Assembly: GCA_036845225.1 (NCBI GenBank)
Contig: DAIUEJ010000034.1
Coordinates: forward strand, 1-29,454
Origin: FEN-680 sp036845225
GTDB taxonomy: Bacteria; Actinomycetota; Geothermincolia; Fen-727; Anoxymicrobiaceae
DNA length: 29,454 bases
Reading direction: 5' to 3'
Below are positions 22,904 through 29,454 of the stretch, piece by piece. The notes under the pieces were generated by a model. That model was given only the letters and a program-made list of their open reading frames with translations, was not told the DNA's origin and searched no databases. The stretch's first letter is position 1. Every line of letters starts with the position of its first letter. The translations under genes were made by a program, and so were the position numbers.

Positions 22904-24097
22904 ATGGGATCGAATTTCGCAATTGAAATCCAGGATGTCTCCAAGATGTTCAAGCTGTACCACGAGAACGTCCGGAGCCTGAAGGAGAAGGTCCTCTTCT
23001 TCAACAAGCGGGGCTACGAGGAGTTCTGGGCACTGAAAGACGTGAACATCCAGGTCGCGGAAGGGGAGACGCTCGGCATAATCGGCGCGAACGGCTCCGG
23101 TAAGTCGACTCTGCTCAAGCTGATGACGAAGATCCTCTACCCCACAAAGGGTAAAGTGATAACCAACGGCGCCATCGCCGCGCTACTCGAGCTGGGCGCC
23201 GGGTTCCAGCCGGACCTCACCGGGCGGGAGAACGTCTACCTCAACGCTTCCATCCTCGGCTTCTCGAAAAAGGAAGTCGACAAGAGGTTCGACGAGATAG
23301 TCGCATTCGCCGAGATGGAGCGCTTCATCGACAACCACGTCCGCAACTACTCGAGCGGGATGTATATAAGACTGGGGTTCGCAGTGGCGATCAACGTGGA
23401 CCCGGACATCCTGATAATCGACGAGGTGCTCGCCGTCGGGGACGAAGCGTTCCAGCGCAAATGCATCGAGCGCATCGAGCAGATACAGGACGAGGGCAAG
23501 ACGATCATCTTCGTCACCCACAACGTGGAGGTATGCCGCGAGATCTGCTCGTACGTCATCATGCTCGACCAGGGGGACGTCGTCAGGGAGGGCAAGCCGA
23601 AAGATGTCGTCAAGTACTACCACGAGTTCATGGAGACCGGGGAGGAAGGCGGCGAGCGCGGCACCCGCCAGATCGAGGTGATCGGTGTCGCGTTGCTGAA
23701 CGAAAAGGACGAGGCGGTAAACGATTTCGACACGGGAGAGGACATGAAGATAAGGGTCGCTTACCGCGCCAACGAGCCGGTCTCCGACCCCGTTTTCGGC
23801 TTCTCGATTGACGACTACCGCGGCTTCACCGCCTACGGCACGAACACCCGCCTCAAGGGTATGGACCTGGGGACTGTGACCGGCGAGGGATTCGTCGAGT
23901 TCGACCTCAAGCAACTGCCGATGCTGGAGGGGAGATACCTTGTCAGCGTGGCTATCCACTCCCGCGATGAGAGCACAACCTACCACTGGCTGGACAGGCG
24001 CTACCCGTTTGACATGCATTCGGACGTGAGCGACGTCGGCCTGCTGTACATACCCACGGACGCGCGCATCCACCACTCCGAGGAGGGGGCCTCATGA
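22904..24097 (+). CDS. wzt: Polysaccharide ABC transporter ATPase with C-terminal glycan-binding domain (Wzt)
   Basis: Residues ~5-245 are an ABC ATPase: Walker A 'GANGSGKST' (61-69), signature 'YSSGM' (149-153), Walker B 'DILIIDE' (168-174) and H206. Residues ~250-390 are an extra beta-rich domain of the Wzt C-terminal type ('GFSIDDYRGFTAYGTNT' is characteristic). In E. coli O9a this domain binds the methylated non-reducing end of the O-polysaccharide, so chain capping licenses export. The stop overlaps (ATGA) the start of a WbdD-like methyltransferase, as expected if the same capping logic applies. Total length 397 fits the long, domain-bearing Wzt class. Confidence 0.95.
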   Translation: MGSNFAIEIQDVSKMFKLYHENVRSLKEKVLFFNKRGYEEFWALKDVNIQVAEGETLGIIGANGSGKSTLLKLMTKILYPTKGKVITNGAIAALLELGAGFQPDLTGRENVYLNASILGFSKKEVDKRFDEIVAFAEMERFIDNHVRNYSSGMYIRLGFAVAINVDPDILIIDEVLAVGDEAFQRKCIERIEQIQDEGKTIIFVTHNVEVCREICSYVIMLDQGDVVREGKPKDVVKYYHEFMETGEEGGERGTRQIEVIGVALLNEKDEAVNDFDTGEDMKIRVAYRANEPVSDPVFGFSIDDYRGFTAYGTNTRLKGMDLGTVTGEGFVEFDLKQLPMLEGRYLVSVAIHSRDESTTYHWLDRRYPFDMHSDVSDVGLLYIPTDARIHHSEEGAS

Positions 24098-25380
24098 ACC
24101 CTGTCGACGTCGACATCGACGACGTCCTCACCGACGTGATCAGCGTGCTCCGCGAGAGGGAGACCGGGCGCAGCCAGTCGTACCGCTCCGAGGTGCGCGA
24201 GATCGAGGACGTCATCTACCTCATGCCGGGAGCCTGGCAGAGCATCGCGAACAGCCTCACCGCGCTGGACCAGAGCCTGGCGCCGCTGGAGGCCTCCTTC
24301 ACCGCGGCAGAGGAGCCTGAGGAGGAGGGCGGCGGGTTCGCCCAGAGGTTCAAGAACATAGTCAAGCGGGTCATCCAGAAGTCGGTCTACTGGTACGTGA
24401 ACCCGATCGTCGCCCAGCTCCACCGCATGCACGCTTCGACCGCAAGGGCGATGCACGAGATGGCCGACCAGCTCAAGAACATCAGCGACCGCCTGGAGGC
24501 CCTCGAGAAGGATACCCTCGGGCCGCGCGTCAGGGCGCTGGAGGGCGAGAGGTTCGATGAGAGGATCGGGCGCCTGGAGCGCGCCTGGAGGCAGCGCGCC
24601 GCCGGCCGGCCGGCCGCGGCCGCTGTAGCCGCGCCGGGACAGGAGGAGAGAGGCGTCGGGAGGGACCGGGTGCCCGCGGGAAGGGCCGAGCCCCTCTTCC
24701 ACTTCGACTATTACTGGTTCGAGAGCATACACAGGGGAGACCGCGCGCTTATCAAGAGGCGCCAGCAGCCCTACCTCGAGTACTTCGAGGGGTGCGCCAA
24801 CGTCCTCGACGTCGGCTGCGGCCGTGGCGAGTTCCTGGAGCTCCTGGGCGAGAAGGAGATAGGCGGGTACGGGATCGACATCGAAGGTGACTCGATCCAG
24901 TTCTGCACGGATTCGGGGCTGCGCGCCGAGCAGGCGGAGGCGCTCGCCCACCTGGCCGCAATCGAGGACGGGAGCATAGACGGAGTCTTCATCTCCCAGG
25001 TCGCCGAGCACATGACCCCGAGCGAGCTGATCGAGCTGGTGGGGCTCGCCTACCGAAAGATGGAGCCCGGCGGCTACGTGGTGGTGGAGACGCCGAACCC
25101 GCAGTGCCTGCTGATATTCGCGAGCTTCTTCTACGCCGACCTGTCCCACGTCCAGCCCATCCACCCGGAGACGATGAGGTTCCTGCTGCTGTCGGCCGGC
25201 TTCCGCGACGTCGAGATCAAACTCACCAACCCGGTGCCCCGCAACCAGAGGCTCGGAAAGGTTGTCATCCAGGACATCAAGCCGGGCGAGACCTGGGTGG
25301 ACGAACTGAACGCCAACGTCGACAAGCTGAACTCCGTTCTGTTCAGTTACATGGACTACGCCGCGATAGCGCAGAAGTAG
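24094..25380 (+). CDS. WbdD-like SAM methyltransferase with N-terminal coiled-coil module
   Basis: Start ATG overlaps the wzt stop and has GAGGAGGGG upstream. Residues 1-30 are 'VDIDDVLTDVISVLRERE'-like. Residues ~85-112 carry the shared module 'FKNIVKRVIQKSVYWYVNPI' (W100, Y101, P104, Q108). A coiled coil follows (~115-170), then an Ala/Arg/Gly linker. The methyltransferase runs ~200-428: 'FDYYWFESIHRGDRALI', motif I 'VLDVGCGRGEFLELL' (237-251), 'GYGIDIEGDSI', 'SQVAEHM' and 'VVVETPNPQCLL'. The order fits the methyltransferase domain of WbdD, the E. coli O9a chain terminator. No kinase domain follows. Expected role: methylating the growing chain end, so fixing its length and creating the tag for Wzt. 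Key motifs are intact. Confidence 0.85.
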   Translation: MNPVDVDIDDVLTDVISVLRERETGRSQSYRSEVREIEDVIYLMPGAWQSIANSLTALDQSLAPLEASFTAAEEPEEEGGGFAQRFKNIVKRVIQKSVYWYVNPIVAQLHRMHASTARAMHEMADQLKNISDRLEALEKDTLGPRVRALEGERFDERIGRLERAWRQRAAGRPAAAAVAAPGQEERGVGRDRVPAGRAEPLFHFDYYWFESIHRGDRALIKRRQQPYLEYFEGCANVLDVGCGRGEFLELLGEKEIGGYGIDIEGDSIQFCTDSGLRAEQAEALAHLAAIEDGSIDGVFISQVAEHMTPSELIELVGLAYRKMEPGGYVVVETPNPQCLLIFASFFYADLSHVQPIHPETMRFLLLSAGFRDVEIKLTNPVPRNQRLGKVVIQDIKPGETWVDELNANVDKLNSVLFSYMDYAAIAQK

Positions 25381-25387
25381 AGGGAAG

Positions 25388-27187
25388 ATGCCTGAAGACC
25401 TGACCTTGGTCGTATATGACTGGGAGCCTACCGAGGAGGCCGGGCGGCTCGCGCGCGCACTCTCGACCGGCAGGCAGACCTCCGAGGTCCGCAAAGTCGC
25501 GGTCGCGGCCCGCGGCGATGTCGCGGCCGCACGCCAGGCGCTCGCTCCTCTCGGCTTCGAGGTCATCCAGGCGCCGGACGGCGCCGGCTCCGGGGCGAGG
25601 AAGAACGCGGGGATCGCCGCGGCCAAAGGTGACGTGGTGCTGCTCTCATCGAGAGCCGAGCTCGTCGACAGGGACTGGCTGGAGAAGCTCGTCGAGGAGG
25701 CGGAGTCCCTGGAGGCGGGCGTTGCCGGCTGCAAGATCGTCGATGACGCCGGCGGGATCGTCGACGCGGGCTACCACGTGCTGCGCCCCGACTGCGACCT
25801 GTTCCGGCTGGGCGGCGGCAAGAAAGACATCAACCAGTACTATTACGCCCGTGAGGTCGAAGGCGTCGATTCGGCGTGCATGTACGTCACGCGCAAGGCG
25901 CTTGACGCCGCGGGCGGCTTCGAAGAGGGCTTCTCCGAGCACTACGACGACCTCGACTTCTGCCTCAAGGTGAAGACCGCCGGTCTGCCGGTGGTATGCG
26001 CGGGCAGCGCGAGGGTCGCGGTCCGGGGCGGCGAGCGCGACGGCGAGCGGCCCGGCGAGGACGGCGCGAAAGCCCAGTACCGGGAGCGCTGGGAGCAGTA
26101 CTACTCCGACAGGTACGACACGCGGGTGATGTGGCACTCCTGGATCAACGCCCCCACCGGGTACGCGGTCTCGTCGCAGTACCTGGTCCTGGCGCTCGAG
26201 GCGCTGGACGTCGACGTGCGGTACGGTTTCGTCTACGGCGTGGAGGAGCCTCCCAACGACGACGAGCGGATCATGGAGGTCCGGCGCAAGCCCAAGGACC
26301 TCGACATCACCCAGGTCGTGTACGGCCAGGGGGACGTGTTCTTCAAGAACAGCGGCCGCTACAAGGTCGGCTACTCCATGCTCGAGGTGACCGGGATACC
26401 CGCCGACTGGGTCGAGCAGGCGAACGCGCTCGACGAGATCTGGGTCCCGTCACAGTTCAACAAGGAGACGTTCTCGGCGAGCGGCGTGAAGCGGCCGATC
26501 CACGTGATGCCGCTCGGCGTGGACGTCAACTACTTCCACCCGTTCATAAAGTCCCGCAGGATCGAGGACCGCTTCACTTTCATGTCGGTGTTCGAGTGGG
26601 GCGAGCGCAAGGCCCCCGAGGTGCTGCTGCAGGCGTACAACCAGGAGTTCTCGTCCAGCGACGACGTGCTCCTGCTGCTCAAGGTCATCAACACCGACCC
26701 CGCCGTCAACATAGAGAGGCACGTCGAGGCGATGCGGCTGCGCGCTGACCGCGCCCCGGTGGTGGTGGTCCTCAACCAGAACATCCCCAGCTACCAGATG
26801 GGTTCGCTCTACTGCTCCAGCGACTGCTTCGTGCTCCCGACCAGGGGAGAGGGATGGGGCATGCCGACGCTGGAGGCGATGGCGTGCGGGCTGCCGACCA
26901 TCAGCACCCACTGGAGCGCCCAGACGGAGTTCTTCAACCAGGACGTCGGCTATCCGGTCGACATCAAACGTCTGATCCCGGCGGTCGCCAAGTGCCCCTA
27001 CTATGAAGGGTTCGAGTGGGCCGACCCCGACGTGGACCACCTCGCCTCGTTAATGCGCCACGTCTACGAGAACCGGCAGGAGGCGCGCGCGAAGGGCCTG
27101 CGGGCCTCTATATGGGCGCGCGAGAACTGGACCTGGCTCGACGCGGCGAGGCGCATCAAGACGCGGCTGTCCGAGATTTCGCCGTGA
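25388..27187 (+). CDS. GT2-GT4 fusion glycosyltransferase; GT2 half degenerate, GT4 half intact
   Basis: ATG start with AGAGGGAAG upstream. Paralogue of the protein at 13391 over its whole length (599 residues). In the GT2-like half (~1-240) the nucleotide-binding 'DNGSTDGT' is missing and the metal motif 'NNDTE' is replaced by 'SSRAE' (87-91), though 'HYDDLDFCLK' (185-194) remains. This half is probably inactive. The GT4 half (~248-599) keeps 'WGERKAPEVLLQA' with R407 and K408 and a full E-x7-E, 'GEGWGMPTLEAMACGLP' (E488, E496). It is therefore likely active as a GT4 with a structural GT2 domain. It lies between two WbdD-like methyltransferases, suggesting work near the chain end. Confidence 0.87.
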   Translation: MPEDLTLVVYDWEPTEEAGRLARALSTGRQTSEVRKVAVAARGDVAAARQALAPLGFEVIQAPDGAGSGARKNAGIAAAKGDVVLLSSRAELVDRDWLEKLVEEAESLEAGVAGCKIVDDAGGIVDAGYHVLRPDCDLFRLGGGKKDINQYYYAREVEGVDSACMYVTRKALDAAGGFEEGFSEHYDDLDFCLKVKTAGLPVVCAGSARVAVRGGERDGERPGEDGAKAQYRERWEQYYSDRYDTRVMWHSWINAPTGYAVSSQYLVLALEALDVDVRYGFVYGVEEPPNDDERIMEVRRKPKDLDITQVVYGQGDVFFKNSGRYKVGYSMLEVTGIPADWVEQANALDEIWVPSQFNKETFSASGVKRPIHVMPLGVDVNYFHPFIKSRRIEDRFTFMSVFEWGERKAPEVLLQAYNQEFSSSDDVLLLLKVINTDPAVNIERHVEAMRLRADRAPVVVVLNQNIPSYQMGSLYCSSDCFVLPTRGEGWGMPTLEAMACGLPTISTHWSAQTEFFNQDVGYPVDIKRLIPAVAKCPYYEGFEWADPDVDHLASLMRHVYENRQEARAKGLRASIWARENWTWLDAARRIKTRLSEISP

Positions 27188-27193
27188 GCCGAG

Positions 27194-27202
27194 TGCTATA
27201 AT
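27194..27202 (+). promoter_or_regulatory. Extended -10 promoter within the operon
   Basis: TGCTATAAT is a perfect TGn plus TATAAT, seven bases after the stop of the GT2-GT4 gene and 46 bases before the next start. The surrounding AT-rich patch (TATAATTTTTGATAG) is unusual in this GC-rich operon. No strong -35 box, which extended -10 promoters need less. It would give separate expression of the last two methyltransferase genes. Confidence 0.5.
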
Positions 27203-27247
27203 TTTTGATAGATCCCTCCTTCGAGCCATCGGAAAGGCGGTGGGGAA

Positions 27248-28525
27248 TTGTCCAGGAAACGGGCGGGCGAGAAAGCCCCGCCTGAGGGAGCGGTAGAGGA
27301 GACGCTGCAGGACCTTTCCCTGCGGCTCCGAGACAAGTCTCCGAACGGGCACCGCATACAGTCCTTCGACGACGCGGCCCTGATGGAGAACCTGCACCTC
27401 ACCAACGAACTCTACGACAAGAACCTGCCTGGAGCGGCGTCCAGCGGGCGGAAGGTGTCCGGCGCGCTGGTGGGCTTCTTCAAGCGCATCATCAGGAAGC
27501 TCACCGGCTGGTACGTCGAGCCCGCGGTGGACCAGCAGAGGGTGTTCAACGCCGCCGTGACCCGCACTATCAACGAGATGAAGCAGTACCTGGACCACAT
27601 CCAGATAAACGAGGACATCCTCTCGACCATCATGCACCGCGACCTCGCGCTTTTCAGGGCGAACATCCTGTTCCTCAACAAGTACCTCGAGCGCCGGATG
27701 GTCGACTTCTCCAACGAGCTCGCGCTGCTGCTGGCCCGCGAGCCGGTAAGCGCGGCAGGCGAGATAGACAGCGGCGGCAACGGCGGGGGGACGGAAGAGG
27801 ACCTGCTGGCGACCATCGACGTGCTGACGCTCGAGCAGAGGGTGCACGGCTCGCCCCGCATGGTCAAGGACAGGCTGCGGGTCTACCTTCCTTACTTCGA
27901 GGGCTGCAGCGACGTGCTCGCCATCGGCTGCGGGCGGGGAGAGCTGCTGCAGCTGTTCCTGCAGGAGGGCATCACCGCCAAGGGGACGGAGACCAACCCG
28001 ACCCTCGTCGGCTTCTGCAGGGACAACGAGCTGGACGTGCTGCTGGTCGACCCCGTCGAGTACCTCGAGGCGTGCGTCGACGACTCGCTGGGAGGCATCG
28101 TGCTGTCCAGGTTCGCGGGCCACGAGCCGCCCGCGAGGCTGGTGAAGATGCTCACCCTCTGCCGGCAGAAGCTCGCCGGTGGGGCGCCGCTGGTGATCGA
28201 GTCCCCGAACCCCTTCTCGCTGTACGCGGTAGCGTCTTACGCCCTCGAGAGCGCCGAGCAGGCCCACCCGCTGCACCCTGAGACGCTCAAGCAGCTCTGC
28301 CTTTCCTACGGCTTCACCGAGCCGTCGGTGATGTTCCTCAACCCGCTCCCCCCCGAGGAGCACCTCGAGGAGCTGGAGCTCGCGATGAGCGGTGCTTTGC
28401 TCGACGCGCGCCAGCAGGAGCTGTTCCACCAGGTGAACGAGAACTTCGTCAAGCTCAACCGGATACTGTTCAGTCACCGCGACTACGCGGTGGTGGCCCA
28501 AAGAGCCCGGAGGGACGGCTCCTGA
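27248..28525 (+). CDS. Second WbdD-like methyltransferase paralogue, motif I altered, with coiled-coil module
   Basis: TTG start following GGTGGGG. Residues ~77-101 hold the shared module 'FFKRIIRKLTGWYVEPAVDQ' (W88, Y89, P92, Q96, F100-N101), then helical sequence to ~165. The methyltransferase-like half (~200-425) parallels the protein at 24094. 'YLPYFEGCSDVLAIGCGRGE' shows Asp to Ala in motif I, and the 'AEH' region reads 'FAGHEPP'. 'VIESPNPFSLYAV', 'LHPETLK' and the C-terminal 'KLNRILFSHRDYAVVAQRAR' match the paralogue ('KLNSVLFSYMDYAAIAQK'). SAM binding may survive but activity is doubtful. It could be a regulatory partner of the active copy. Its stop overlaps the next start (TGATG). Confidence 0.83.
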   Translation: MSRKRAGEKAPPEGAVEETLQDLSLRLRDKSPNGHRIQSFDDAALMENLHLTNELYDKNLPGAASSGRKVSGALVGFFKRIIRKLTGWYVEPAVDQQRVFNAAVTRTINEMKQYLDHIQINEDILSTIMHRDLALFRANILFLNKYLERRMVDFSNELALLLAREPVSAAGEIDSGGNGGGTEEDLLATIDVLTLEQRVHGSPRMVKDRLRVYLPYFEGCSDVLAIGCGRGELLQLFLQEGITAKGTETNPTLVGFCRDNELDVLLVDPVEYLEACVDDSLGGIVLSRFAGHEPPARLVKMLTLCRQKLAGGAPLVIESPNPFSLYAVASYALESAEQAHPLHPETLKQLCLSYGFTEPSVMFLNPLPPEEHLEELELAMSGALLDARQQELFHQVNENFVKLNRILFSHRDYAVVAQRARRDGS

Positions 28526-29454
28526 TGGGCGAATCGAAATACGAGTCCGAGATAGACCCCTCCAAAGACAACACCTCACACCTGAAGTCCATCGCGCTCG
28601 TCGGCAGCGACAAGCGGGTGGTGGACTTCGGCTGCTCCACGGGTTTCGTGGCGCGCGTGCTCTCGGACAACGGCTGCACGGTGACGGGCATCGAGCTCGA
28701 TGCGGATGCGGCGGAAAAGGCGCGGGCGTACTGCGACAGGGTCATCGTGGGAGACCTCGACGAGCTGGACCTGGCCGAAGAGCTCGGCGGGCAGCCCTAC
28801 GACGTGGGCCTCTTCGGTGACGTGATCGAACACCTCAAAGACCCCAGGCGCGTGCTGGTCGCGATGAGAGACCTGCTGGCGCCGGGCGGGTACATCGTGC
28901 TCTCGGTGCCCAACGTGGCCCACGCCAGCGTCAGGCTGGCGCTCCTCAAGGGGCAGTTCGACTACGAGGACGTCGGCATACTCGACTCGACCCACCTGAG
29001 GTTCTACACGCGGGACAGCATCGGCGACCTCATGGAGAGCTGCGGCTATCTCGTGGACGTGATGGACTGGACCGAGCAGAAGGTGAGCGAAGACGACCTC
29101 CACGAGGCGCTCGACCCGCTCGGCCTCGCGAACCTGGACGAGGTCGCCAGGGCTTTCTCGGAGTGGGAGGCAGTCGCCTACCAGTTCGTGATCAAGGCTG
29201 TCCCCGCCAGCGAGGAGGATGTCGTGGAGAGGCTCTCCGAGGAAAAGGTGCAGGCCGAGAGGCGGCTGAGGGTCCTCGAGAAAGAGGTCGCCGAGTATAA
29301 GCGGGTTGCCGAGAGCCTGGAGCAACAGATCGCCGGCGCGCGCGAGTACCAGAAGAACATCGAGGCGCAGGTGGAGGCCAAGGACGCCTACATCGTCCAC
29401 GCCGGCGCGCGCGAGTACCAGAAGAACATCGAGGCGCAGGTGGAGGCCAAGGAC
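28525..29454 (+). CDS. SAM methyltransferase with C-terminal coiled-coil repeats, 3'-truncated by the window end
   Basis: ATG at 28525 overlaps the preceding stop (TGATG). 310 codons are present with no stop. Residues ~30-180 are a Methyltransf_23/11-type domain: 'RVVDFGCSTGFVARVL' (motif I), 'GIELDADAAEKA', 'GLFGDVIEHLKDP', 'LAPGGYIVLSVPNVAH' and 'HLRFYT'. From ~229 the sequence becomes a charged coiled coil and then a 23-residue repeat ('AGAREYQKNIEAQVEAKDAY' plus IVH) starting at ~270 and again at ~293. Further domains, possibly a glycosyltransferase, may lie beyond the end. The window stops 55 bases into an exact repeat, which looks like an assembly break. Last visible gene of the glycan operon. 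Confidence 0.85.
   Translation, partial: MGESKYESEIDPSKDNTSHLKSIALVGSDKRVVDFGCSTGFVARVLSDNGCTVTGIELDADAAEKARAYCDRVIVGDLDELDLAEELGGQPYDVGLFGDVIEHLKDPRRVLVAMRDLLAPGGYIVLSVPNVAHASVRLALLKGQFDYEDVGILDSTHLRFYTRDSIGDLMESCGYLVDVMDWTEQKVSEDDLHEALDPLGLANLDEVARAFSEWEAVAYQFVIKAVPASEEDVVERLSEEKVQAERRLRVLEKEVAEYKRVAESLEQQIAGAREYQKNIEAQVEAKDAYIVHAGAREYQKNIEAQVEAKD
29331..29454 (+). repeat. 69-bp tandem repeat in coiled-coil coding sequence
   Basis: Bases 29331-29385 and 29400-29454 are identical (55 bases) with a 69-base period, encoding a 23-residue helical repeat. The sequence ends exactly at the end of the duplicated 55-mer. Confidence 0.9.

Noticed and set aside
1..29454. tRNA, rRNA, transposase or integrase genes
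   Set aside because: I looked for cloverleaf-type and transposase/recombinase motifs in the gaps and proteins and saw none.

Overview
The window is about 29.5 kb of high-GC DNA, apart from its first ~1.6 kb. It is almost entirely a surface-polysaccharide biosynthesis and export locus. Frequent TTG/GTG starts, GTGA/TTGA/ATGA/TGATG gene overlaps, high GC, and a secreted FG-GAP protein ending in 111-residue 'YFAEG' repeats suggest a metagenome-assembled genome. From memory of such repeat proteins I lean towards a deep-branching Actinomycetota lineage, with low confidence. A 100-N gap, and a contig end inside an exact repeat, both show 55-base overlaps, which points to a de Bruijn assembly with k=55.

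Layout: (1) 9-1526: two genes of visibly lower GC, a Bacterial-Ig-like/glucodextranase-B-like protein fragment and a zinc-ribbon membrane protein. (2) 1719-4508: a secreted FG-GAP/VCBS protein with C-terminal 111-residue repeats, convergent with the next block. (3) 10409-4602, minus strand: a tightly coupled five-gene operon (coiled-coil protein with a degenerate methyltransferase-like domain and an apparent CTG start, two GT4 glycosyltransferases, a SAM methyltransferase, a GT-C membrane enzyme). (4) 10470-10777: divergent control region with a large inverted repeat and a spurious assembly gap. (5) 10746-29454, plus strand: rmlD, GT4, a stand-alone coiled-coil module protein, a GT2-GT4 fusion, GT-C, DUF2079, YfhO-like, a polyprenol-phosphate-type GT2, Wzm, Wzt (with C-terminal glycan-binding domain), a WbdD-like methyltransferase, a second GT2-GT4 fusion, a second (degenerate) WbdD-like methyltransferase, and a third methyltransferase with a coiled-coil tail cut by the window end.

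How it may work together: soluble GT4/GT2 enzymes build a glycan on a cytoplasmic lipid carrier, with RmlD supplying dTDP-rhamnose. A WbdD-like methyltransferase next to Wzt could cap the chain end, and the Wzt C-terminal domain could recognise the cap for export through Wzm. The polyprenol-phosphate GT2 could charge lipid-linked sugars for the GT-C/YfhO-type membrane enzymes to decorate the polymer outside the membrane.

Three features stand out. Four otherwise different proteins share a module with a K-R...W-Y..P...Q...F-N signature. Two paralogous GT2-GT4 fusions have lost opposite active sites. A family of large palindromic elements with a GGTGCCTG(A/T)CCC core lies at gene 3' ends and in two cases supplies the stop codon or part of it.
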